Of a stretch of 13,146 bases of DNA, positions 1 through 5,314 are shown in pieces. The notes under the pieces are model-generated. The model was not told the origin of the DNA. It saw only the letters and a list, made by a program, of their open reading frames with translations, and did not search any database. This stretch comes from Candidatus Microgenomates bacterium (GTDB lineage: Bacteria; Patescibacteriota; Microgenomatia; 2-02-FULL-39-11), in NCBI GenBank assembly GCA_022866885.1, contig JALHWS010000194.1, forward strand, positions 1-13,146, in the 5' to 3' direction. Positions within the stretch are counted from its first letter, which is position 1, and each line of letters starts with the position of its first letter. The position numbers and the translations under genes were made by a program.

Positions 1-1
1 A

Positions 2-514
2 CAAAGAAAGGGCTCAATTATTGCCGCTGACAATAAAAGATTATTCCGAATAGCTAAAACTAAAAAAATCTTCCTTAAATCAAAAAAACAACTTGGTGAT
101 CTTAGTAAAAGAGATAGGTTTATTGCCGGAATTGCCCTATATGCGGGAGAAGGAAATAAAACCGACGGACAAGGAGGATTTGCGAATTCTGATCCGCGGA
201 TTATTAAATTCATGATTAATTGGTTTAAAACATTTTGTAAGATACCAAATGGAAAGTTTAGAGGAGCAATATGGATTCATCAAACTCAAGATCAGATCGA
301 GGCAAAAAGATTTTGGTCTGATCTAACTGGCATACCACAAAATCATTTTCACAAAACATATACAGTAAAAAATAAGAAAAACAGCAATAAAATTCGGAAA
401 AATATTCATCCATATGGAGTGTTTGCTATTAGATTTAGTAAGGCAGATATACAACGGCAGATTATGGGGTGGATTTTTGCCTTATTTGATGATAAAATTG
501 CCTCTGTACTTTGA
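2..514 (+). CDS. LAGLIDADG-like protein, 3' part only
   Basis: The reading frame is open from the left edge of the window, so the N-terminus is missing and about 170 residues are visible. A hydrophobic-acidic motif IAGIALYAGEGNKT (about nt 125-166) resembles the LAGLIDADG helix of homing-endonuclease-like proteins. It is followed by the pattern NSDPRIIKFMINWF and later by QIEAKRFWSDLTGIP and a FHKTY segment. That order is typical, to my knowledge, of a family common in CPR genomes that often carries an N-terminal helix-turn-helix; no such domain can be seen here because the start is cut off. Nuclease activity cannot be read from the sequence. Only one LAGLIDADG-like motif is visible, so a homodimer or a second motif outside the window is possible. 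The stop lies 10 nt before the intron-bearing tRNA gene, which makes a link to intron mobility tempting but unproven. A genuine internal start at 212 is unlikely because the conserved motif lies upstream of it. Confidence 0.65.
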   Translation, partial: QRKGSIIAADNKRLFRIAKTKKIFLKSKKQLGDLSKRDRFIAGIALYAGEGNKTDGQGGFANSDPRIIKFMINWFKTFCKIPNGKFRGAIWIHQTQDQIEAKRFWSDLTGIPQNHFHKTYTVKNKKNSNKIRKNIHPYGVFAIRFSKADIQRQIMGWIFALFDDKIASVL

Positions 515-558
515 TAAGTTACATTCCCCTGTAGCTCAATGGTAGAGCGGCTTCCTGT

Positions 559-759
559 CGAAAAAGGCAGCGTCCCGATGAAAATCGGGATGGAAAATCG
601 GGCTAATTCGGGGGACTCCCGATTAAATCGGGATTATCCCGAGCTAAATTGACGCGCCGATTGGCGCATCATAAATGTGTAGAGACTATATACCCGATGA
701 TGTACTGAATAGTACGTCAATGAGATAGTCCAAGTCTTTCGGTAACGAAAGGTTACTTG
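559..759 (+). ncRNA. Group I self-splicing intron, 201 nt, ORF-less
   Basis: A complete core can be paired by eye. P1: 555-559 with 566-570, with the U558.G567 wobble at the 5' splice site. P2: 573-579/584-590 with a GAAA loop. P3: 597-602/693-698. P4: 608-612/638-642. P5: 617-623/627-633. P6: 654-658/663-667. P7: GACTAT 684-689 with ATAGTC 725-730, lying in the conserved R-like (GTGTAGAGACTATA) and S-like (AGATAGTCC) elements. P8: 702-706/711-715. P9: 736-741/746-751 with a GTAA loop. P9.0: AAG 732-734 with CTT 756-758, directly before the terminal G759. Known group I rules (U at the end of the 5' exon, G at the intron end, guanosine site in P7) are all met. Insertion is between anticodon positions 35 and 36. 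There is no internal ORF, so any endonuclease would have to act in trans. Splicing would need a guanosine cofactor. Confidence 0.93.
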
Positions 760-790
760 TAAGAAGAAGGTTGGAGGTTCGAATCCTCCC

Positions 791-797
791 GGGGGAG
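791..797 (+). promoter_or_regulatory. SD-like GGGGGAG inside the tRNA acceptor strand
   Basis: The only purine-rich ribosome-binding-like sequence before the ATG at 802 is the 3' acceptor strand and discriminator of the tRNA, with 4 nt between them. If tRNA and mRNA share a transcript, 3' maturation of the tRNA would remove this site and leave an almost leaderless mRNA beginning about CTAAATG. The spacing is a little short, so it may be a coincidence. Confidence 0.4.
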
Positions 798-801
798 CTA
801 A

Positions 802-993
802 ATGGATCAAATAAAGATATTACGCCTCATGACAGGAGAAGAACGGTTAAAACAGGCGATTGAATTATCGCAATTAACCCGTGATTTATCTTGCGCCAAT
901 ATAAAAGAACAACTTGGGAAAAAAGCTTCAAAGAAAGCGATTCTGCAGAAGCTGATGGAAAGACTGGAATATGGGAGAGAGAGAAATACTTGA
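802..993 (+). CDS. Small helical protein paired with a nucleotidyltransferase (antitoxin-like)
   Basis: This is a 63-residue, charged, helical protein with no transmembrane segment or signal peptide. The segment MTGEERLKQAIELSQLTRDLSCANIK resembles small proteins with an ERLxxAxELSxLxRxL pattern that, from memory, often precede predicted nucleotidyltransferase genes in cyanobacteria, Chloroflexota and CPR bacteria. It starts 4 nt after the tRNA 3' end and overlaps the nucleotidyltransferase gene by 23 nt, so translational coupling is likely. By its position and size it could be the antitoxin or regulatory partner of the downstream enzyme; that role is inferred from gene order only. The opposite-strand reading frame over this region has no recognisable protein features. 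Confidence 0.7.
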   Translation: MDQIKILRLMTGEERLKQAIELSQLTRDLSCANIKEQLGKKASKKAILQKLMERLEYGRERNT

Positions 994-1546
994 TGATATT
1001 ACCCGTCTCCTGACTAAGAATAAGATTCCTTATCTCCTCACGGGAAGTTTTGCCGTTTCTTATTATGGAATACCTCGGGCGACGCATGATATAGATCTTA
1101 TCATCGAGGTTAGTCGAGAAAATTATTCTCAATTGAAAAAAACAATCGATGGTTTGGATAGATCTTATCTAATTGACAATAATCAGATCAAAGAAGCAAT
1201 AGAAAAGTCTTCACAATTTGATATTCTCCATTTAGACAGCGGTATAAAAATAGATTTTTGGCTGGTAAAACAGACTGATTTTGATTTAAGCAAATTGAAG
1301 AGAGGGGAAAATATAACCTTATATGGACAAAAAATCCACCTTGTCAGTCCGGAAGATTTAATCTTAACAAAACTTCTCTGGTGTAAACAGATAAGAAGCG
1401 AGAAGCACATACGAGATTGCGCGGGGATTTGGAAGGTTCAAGGAAAGAAACTAGATAAGAAATACCTCGAATTATGGGTAAAAAGATTGGCTGTCGAAAA
1501 ATTCTACAAAGAAATGCAGAAAACTGACTTAGAGAAATACTTATAA
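971..1546 (+). CDS. Nucleotidyltransferase-superfamily protein (AbiEii/MNT-like)
   Basis: This 191-residue protein carries the polymerase-beta-type nucleotidyltransferase signature: GS at 25-26 in LLTGSFAVSYYG, the metal-binding pair D40/D42 in RATHDIDLII, and a third candidate carboxylate, D95, in GIKIDFWLV. A conserved SPEDLILTKLLW segment (126-137) and a following KHIRD motif fit the AbiEii/AbiGii-like and related families. Known members transfer nucleotides to protein or RNA targets; several are toxins of toxin-antitoxin or abortive-infection systems, and the MenT type modifies tRNA 3' ends. The gene overlaps its 63-aa partner by 23 nt. The active-site residues look intact. Whether it is a toxin, and its substrate, cannot be told from sequence. 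Lying directly downstream of a tRNA gene suits either insertion near a tRNA or simple read-through transcription. Confidence 0.85.
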   Translation: MGEREILDDITRLLTKNKIPYLLTGSFAVSYYGIPRATHDIDLIIEVSRENYSQLKKTIDGLDRSYLIDNNQIKEAIEKSSQFDILHLDSGIKIDFWLVKQTDFDLSKLKRGENITLYGQKIHLVSPEDLILTKLLWCKQIRSEKHIRDCAGIWKVQGKKLDKKYLELWVKRLAVEKFYKEMQKTDLEKYL

Positions 1547-1559
1547 AATTACGAATCCT

Positions 1560-2291
1560 ATGGCTATTCGAGAACCGTCCCCTTATCCCCTTAATAACAT
1601 GTTAAAAGACGTAAGATTATATTACCATTTTCTTTCTGCTCAAAATGCAGTAAATGACCTTGAGCGTAAGATGATAAGAGTCAGTACTTTAGATACCCTG
1701 AATGATCCGTTTGAATTGTTGCCTTATTTGCGGTATCCGCCCAAAAAAAGAAAACCTTATAATAAACTACGGAAACGAATTGCAGACAAATGGGGATTAC
1801 TTTGTTTCTCCAAAACGTGGCAGGAACCGCTTTTGTGGTCTCACTATGCTGATAAACATAAAGGGATTGCCTTAGGTTTTGAAATTATTCAACAAAATAA
1901 AATTGTAGATGTAATTTACAGTGACGGTGCTTTAAGAGAGCAAATTGAACTGACAGACAGTTTGGAAGATGATGAGATGGGATTTCTAGATTTAGCCAGG
2001 TTAAAATACAAAAAGTGGGAATATGAACAGGAAGCCAGAATGTTGATCAAATTAAACGATTGTACAAAAATTGGAGGAAATTACTTTATTTCCTTTGGAA
2101 ACAATTTATTGGTTAAGACAATAAGATTAGGGTCAAAATATATATATGAGAATACGAAAAACGATTATATTTTGACATTATCAAAGAGGATTGGAGCTGA
2201 AATTATCCCCTGCCGACTTGAATGGCAGGGTTACAGCATATTAAAAGATGGAACTAAATCAAAAGTTTTTCAAACTTCAGTCATTTTATAA
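1560..2291 (+). CDS. DUF2971 family protein
   Basis: This 243-residue, probably cytosolic protein has hallmarks of DUF2971 in order: LNDPFE at 47-52, a CFS core at 82-84, the signature LLWSHYADKHKGIALGF at 91-107, and KWEYEQEAR at 152-160. The family has no established biochemical role that I can name with confidence; members are scattered in accessory and defence-like regions of many genomes. It starts 13 nt after the nucleotidyltransferase stop and may be cotranscribed. No Shine-Dalgarno is visible at ATG 1560. A second in-frame ATG at 1599 (residue 14) would begin closer to where the family's conserved region starts, so the true protein may be 230 residues. Confidence 0.85.
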   Translation: MAIREPSPYPLNNMLKDVRLYYHFLSAQNAVNDLERKMIRVSTLDTLNDPFELLPYLRYPPKKRKPYNKLRKRIADKWGLLCFSKTWQEPLLWSHYADKHKGIALGFEIIQQNKIVDVIYSDGALREQIELTDSLEDDEMGFLDLARLKYKKWEYEQEARMLIKLNDCTKIGGNYFISFGNNLLVKTIRLGSKYIYENTKNDYILTLSKRIGAEIIPCRLEWQGYSILKDGTKSKVFQTSVIL

Positions 2292-2314
2292 AACCAAAGT
2301 TATCGTTCTTTTGT

Positions 2315-3052
2315 TCAAATATCAAATTTCTTGGTTATCAGCATACCATTTAACATAAAAAATTCAAATAAATCTATCGGTTTTGCTGCATGCGGAGTCA
2401 TAACAGGATTCATATTGGTTCTGTCTTCATGAAGAGTCATTCTGAATGGATATGGATAATTTCTTCCCTGCTCAACTAGGTCAAATCCTACTTTTGCAAC
2501 AATTGGTTGAGGGGAAGCGATAGTAAATGATGTGGATACAGGATTAAGCGCTTTACCAACGATATAAATTGGATTTATTTTATTTACCGATTTAATTTTA
2601 CCAGCTATATCATGGATATTATATTGAATTACTTTATTCACCATACAAATAAATATTGTCTCAGGCGTGTAATTCTTCTTTAATTTAGTATCTATAATGA
2701 ATTTAGATAAGTTTTGGTGGTTAGTGTGTTCTTCCATTTCTGTTATTTCAAGCGGTGATATCTTAATTGTGGGAAAGCCATTAATTTTTTTATAAGTTGC
2801 AGCAATTACATCAGGTCTTTGAAACTGTCTGTTCATCTGCATAATATAAGCATTATCCTCATGCAGTTTTCTTGCTCCCAGCAGCGACATTGCTCCTTGC
2901 ATTGCCTCTTTTGCTTTTTTAAATAGATAATGACCCTCTTGTCCTGGGTATTTTTTAAATAGTTCGTTATAGCAGAGGATTACAAAAACGGGATTATACC
3001 ATTCATACAGTACATAATTATATTTATTCAAGTCAAAATTAAGGGGTATCAC
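2315..3052 (-). CDS. Unrecognised protein, 245 aa
   Basis: This is a complete minus-strand frame with a GTG start. I do not recognise the family. The protein has no clear signal peptide or transmembrane helix. It has a Lys/Asn-rich middle and a better-ordered C-terminal half (INPIYIVGKALNPVSTSF, then AKVGFDLVEQ and a FRMTLHED segment) that alternates like beta strands. It is convergent with the DUF2971 gene, 23 nt apart, and follows the phosphoribosyltransferase gene on the same strand after 103 nt. A TATACT box ends 6 nt before the GTG, which would put the transcription start near the start codon. Its neighbours suggest an accessory gene, but no function is assigned. Confidence 0.7.
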   Translation of the reverse strand: MIPLNFDLNKYNYVLYEWYNPVFVILCYNELFKKYPGQEGHYLFKKAKEAMQGAMSLLGARKLHEDNAYIMQMNRQFQRPDVIAATYKKINGFPTIKISPLEITEMEEHTNHQNLSKFIIDTKLKKNYTPETIFICMVNKVIQYNIHDIAGKIKSVNKINPIYIVGKALNPVSTSFTIASPQPIVAKVGFDLVEQGRNYPYPFRMTLHEDRTNMNPVMTPHAAKPIDLFEFFMLNGMLITKKFDI

Positions 3053-3058
3053 ATCCGA

Positions 3059-3064
3059 AGTATA
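3059..3064 (-). promoter_or_regulatory. -10 box TATACT, possible leaderless start
   Basis: On the minus strand TATACT lies 6 nt before the GTG of the 245-aa protein. A start site 6-7 nt downstream would fall on or next to the start codon. No good -35 is found at 17 nt, so the call rests on the -10 alone. Confidence 0.35.
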
Positions 3065-3155
3065 TCAAAAAGTGGAGTTCTATGAGGCAAAATAGGAAAA
3101 CTATATTCTTTCTGAGATATAATAGTTCCGGATATTTTCTACAGCGCGGAGCATG

Positions 3156-3806
3156 TTAAACGGATGGATCTGGAGTTTCGTTCAGCATGTCGATTATTTC
3201 CTGGTCTTTTATTTGGGGAAAACTTTCATAATATGCGCCAACAGCACCAAGAAATGTTTTCGGGATTAAGACGGCAACAAAATCGTCGACCTCCCTCTTA
3301 ATTTTCTCGGCAGTATCTTTGGGGGAAACTGGAACAGCAACGATAATTTTTTTAGGATTTTGGAGTTTTACTTCTTTTATCGCCGCAGACATTGTAAAAC
3401 CAGTAGCCAGACCATCATCTACAATAATGACTGTTTTGTTTTTTATGGTTAAAAGATCTTTATTACCCCAATATATCATCCGTCGCCTTTGCGCTTCTTT
3501 TGATTGTCTTTCTGCTTCTTCATGAAGCCATTCCGAATCGGCTGTCTGCGCTTCGTCTTCATTTTTTATAATCAGACCGGATTCTGTAATAGCGGCTATG
3601 GCATACTCAGAATTGTAGGGGTGACCGATCTTGCGAACAATGATAAGCCCGAGAGGCAAGGACAGCTTGTCAGCAATTACTTTTGCAGTCACAATGCCAC
3701 CCCGTGGCACTCCCAAGACGATGGTGTTGTTTTGCTGATATTTCTTCAAAAGATCAGCGAGAAGTTTGGCGGCCTCCTGTCGGTTCTTAAATAGGGCTTT
3801 GTCCAT
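3156..3806 (-). CDS. Phosphoribosyltransferase-domain protein (COG1926-like)
   Basis: This 216-residue cytosolic protein has a type I phosphoribosyltransferase fold. The PRPP-binding loop is VIIVDDGLATG (126-136), with the two acidic residues D130 and D131 and the Gly/Thr-rich turn. An N-terminal LGVPRGGIVTAKVIA segment (31-45) and RKIGHPYNSEYAIAAI (58-73) are typical of the predicted phosphoribosyltransferases grouped in COG1926, which are close to but distinct from purine salvage enzymes. The physiological substrate of this group is not settled, so no pathway is named. It is divergent from the membrane protein at 3927. Its start is supported by a near-perfect -10 box (TATAAT, 3830-3825) 18 nt upstream. 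No downstream terminator is evident, so read-through into the 245-aa gene is possible. Confidence 0.85.
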   Translation of the reverse strand: MDKALFKNRQEAAKLLADLLKKYQQNNTIVLGVPRGGIVTAKVIADKLSLPLGLIIVRKIGHPYNSEYAIAAITESGLIIKNEDEAQTADSEWLHEEAERQSKEAQRRRMIYWGNKDLLTIKNKTVIIVDDGLATGFTMSAAIKEVKLQNPKKIIVAVPVSPKDTAEKIKREVDDFVAVLIPKTFLGAVGAYYESFPQIKDQEIIDMLNETPDPSV

Positions 3807-3820
3807 TTTGGTTTAGTATT

Positions 3821-3847
3821 AATCATTATATGATTGTTTTCAACAAT
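3821..3847 (-). promoter_or_regulatory. Promoter -10 with two adjacent palindromes
   Basis: On the minus strand a TATAAT box (3830-3825) precedes the phosphoribosyltransferase start by 18 nt. It is overlapped by the palindrome AATCAT-TAT-ATGATT (3821-3835), which is followed by ATTGTT-TTC-AACAAT (3833-3847). Both are operator-like. The -35 at 17 bp is weak. No regulator gene is adjacent. Confidence 0.4.
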
Positions 3848-3926
3848 ATAAAACTTTAAATATTTGATTATTGTCGTTTCGGTTCGTGTACTATCAGGGG
3901 AGCAATAAACCACTGATTATTGTAAC

Positions 3927-4910
3927 ATGAAGATAATGAAAGTAGAGAAAAGATTAGATTTTTTAAAGCCTCGGCTACTTAATGTTTTGCTTACTTTCCT
4001 CGTTTTGTGTTTACCCTGGCTCAGGGAACAGTATAATTATGGAGAATACGTTACTTACTATAGACCAATAGTGGTCATGATCAATTATTTTCAGAAACCT
4101 CAACAGCCGCACCTTCTTTTGATTATGGCAATATTTATCTCGGCGGTTTACTTTGTTGTATCTTTAGTTATTCTGAGTGTATCGAAATTTATATTTCCTC
4201 TTTTTAAAAGTCGAAGATTTATGTTGAAAAATAAAAATAAGATCCTTTTGCTGATAATTTTTATTATTCTGTTTTTAATTTTAGCCTTTTATTTCAGCCA
4301 AAAAAAGGCAAAGACCGGATCGTTCATCATTGATGATTTTTCAAATGATTATTACGGAAAACTACAAATGGAAAAACCAGAGCAAACTTCCGGTAAGGGA
4401 AGTATCGCCATCTACAATAAAAAGACTCGTGCTGAAATTATAAAGGTTGACTCAGAAAAATTAGCTATTACCCTCCATAAAGGGAAGGTCAAAGCTAACA
4501 TTCTTGAATTGCCCTATGGCGAGCAAAGCGTAATCATCTATGATGATTTTAATTTTGATGGGCTAAAAGATTTTGCCATTATGGACGGGCAAAAAAGCTG
4601 TTATCACGGTCCCTCTTTTAAGATTTATTTAGCTCGTGACGCAAACTTTATTTTTAATGAAGATTTTACTCGACTGGCGCAAGAATATTGCGGTATGTTT
4701 CAGGTTAACAAAGATGAAAAAAAGATTTATACCGTGACAAAAAGCGGGTGCTGCTGGCACGAATCTTCCGAATTTGCGGTTGAGAATAATAAACCAAAAG
4801 CAGTAAGCATTACGACAGAGGATATAACAATTGATCATTTTAAAGTAACTACCACAAAAAAACTTATCAATGGCAATTGGGAAGAAACCACTGAAAAAAA
4901 CCAGTTATAA
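3927..4910 (+). CDS. Membrane-anchored XAC2610-like protein
   Basis: This 327-residue protein has three predicted membrane segments, at about 17-32, 62-92 and 105-124. A globular, presumably extracytoplasmic domain follows from about 130. That domain contains YDDFNFDGLKDFAIMDG (205-221), an Asp-rich loop of the type that binds calcium, then GPSFKIYLA, FNEDFTRLA and TKSGCCWHES. This order is the hallmark of the XAC2610 group of bacterial secreted proteins, whose function is not established beyond reported links to lysozyme-inhibitor-like folds. The pair C275-C276 with C225 and C255 could form disulfides outside the cell. An in-frame ATG at 3936 is an alternative start. The nearest neighbours are a divergent phosphoribosyltransferase gene and, 9 nt downstream, a tiny Cys-rich gene. 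Confidence 0.75.
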   Translation: MKIMKVEKRLDFLKPRLLNVLLTFLVLCLPWLREQYNYGEYVTYYRPIVVMINYFQKPQQPHLLLIMAIFISAVYFVVSLVILSVSKFIFPLFKSRRFMLKNKNKILLLIIFIILFLILAFYFSQKKAKTGSFIIDDFSNDYYGKLQMEKPEQTSGKGSIAIYNKKTRAEIIKVDSEKLAITLHKGKVKANILELPYGEQSVIIYDDFNFDGLKDFAIMDGQKSCYHGPSFKIYLARDANFIFNEDFTRLAQEYCGMFQVNKDEKKIYTVTKSGCCWHESSEFAVENNKPKAVSITTEDITIDHFKVTTTKKLINGNWEETTEKNQL

Positions 4911-4919
4911 TGTTGACAT

Positions 4920-5069
4920 ATGAAACATTATGTCTGCACCGGAGGCTGTCAGGGTGTTTCGGATAATCCGGGCACATGCCAGATGGCTACGTGCCCAAAG
5001 CACGGCTTGCCCCTGCTTGAGTGCAATTGCGTGGACGGGAAACACGAAGAAGCCTTTAAAAAACAATAA
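4920..5069 (+). CDS. 49-aa cysteine-rich probable metal-binding protein
   Basis: This short gene has an ATG at 4920 and a TAA at 5067-5069. It encodes 49 residues with six cysteines arranged C6-x3-C10, C20-x4-C25 and C35-x-C37, plus H28 and H42. Motifs include CTGGCQGVS near the start and CPKHGLPLLECNC near the end. The spacing suggests a zinc- or other metal-binding knuckle, and I recall similar tiny proteins with a CxGGCxGVS start in CPR and related genomes; their role is unknown to me. It begins 9 nt after the membrane protein gene. Another frame over the same stretch (4930-5160) is longer but lacks any family-like pattern and overlaps the next real gene. Confidence 0.75.
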   Translation: MKHYVCTGGCQGVSDNPGTCQMATCPKHGLPLLECNCVDGKHEEAFKKQ

Positions 5070-5083
5070 TAATCTGCTAAAAT
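5055..5083 (+). promoter_or_regulatory. Putative promoter TTTAAA-N17-TAAAAT
   Basis: The -35-like TTTAAA (5055-5060) and -10 TAAAAT (5078-5083) are separated by 17 bp. The -10 ends 6 nt before ATG 5090, so transcription would begin at about the start codon and the mRNA would be leaderless. The -35 lies within the end of the Cys-rich gene. Confidence 0.4.
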
Positions 5084-5089
5084 TGATCC

Positions 5090-5314
5090 ATGCGGTTTAT
5101 TTTTTACAGCTTCCTTATCTATCTATTTATTCTCCCCGCTCCGGCATATGCATATCTTGATCCGGGCAGCGGCAGCTATGTATTGCAGATGGCATTTGGA
5201 TTGTTTATCGGTTTGAGTTTTCTTTTCAGGTCATCGCTCAAACGTTTAATTGTTTTTATTAAAAACACAATTTTCAGAAAAGATGAAGGCCTCCGAAAAG
5301 ATAAAGCCGATTAG
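5090..5314 (+). CDS. Small secreted/membrane protein with YLDPGSGSY motif
   Basis: This 74-residue protein has an N-terminal signal-like hydrophobic stretch ending in PAYA (about residue 21), then YLDPGSGSYVLQ (22-33), one membrane helix (about 34-47) and a basic tail. The short A-Y-[LI]-D-P-G-[ST]-G-S motif is a known feature of small proteins found beside surface-polysaccharide, methyltransferase and sulfatase-like genes; the molecular role is unknown. Here the next two genes are exactly such a methyltransferase and a sulfatase-like enzyme, and the methyltransferase start at 5283 lies inside this gene, giving a 32-nt overlap. The tail, rich in Lys and Arg, would lie in the cytoplasm. Confidence 0.85.
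   Translation: MRFIFYSFLIYLFILPAPAYAYLDPGSGSYVLQMAFGLFIGLSFLFRSSLKRLIVFIKNTIFRKDEGLRKDKAD

Larger units (their letters stand above)
525..797 (+). tRNA. tRNA-Asn(GUU), interrupted by a group I intron
   Basis: The exons are 525-558 and 760-797. The acceptor stem pairs TCCCCTG (525-531) with CGGGGGA (790-796) with one U.G pair, and the discriminator is G797. The D arm is 534-548 (GCTC/GAGC with loop AATGGTA). The T arm is GGAGG-TTCGAAT-CCTCC (773-789) and the variable loop is AGGTT. The anticodon stem is 550-554 with 763-767; its outermost pair is a G.A mismatch. Removing 559-759 gives the anticodon loop CTGTTAA, hence GUU (Asn), and the result resembles bacterial tRNA-Asn in its acceptor stem, loop and G73. 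CCA is not encoded (797 is followed by CTA), so it must be added enzymatically. Reading straight through the 5' exon gives CTGTC and would suggest Asp(GUC); the intron structure and the 3' loop bases favour Asn. No convincing sigma-70 promoter is seen in the 10-nt gap after the upstream gene. Confidence 0.93.

Noticed and set aside
525..600. Intron-less tRNA-Asp(GUC) read from the 5' half
   Set aside because: No matching anticodon stem, T arm or acceptor strand follows within normal length; the partner exon is 201 nt downstream, and the joined loop CTGTTAA gives Asn.
827..1132. 101-aa minus-strand ORF opposite the nucleotidyltransferase pair
   Set aside because: It covers the conserved GS and DID motifs of the plus-strand enzyme and has no features of its own.
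4930..5160. 76-aa ORF over the Cys-rich gene
   Set aside because: It has no family-like pattern, spans the end of one real gene and the start of another, and is in a different frame from the ordered Cys motifs.
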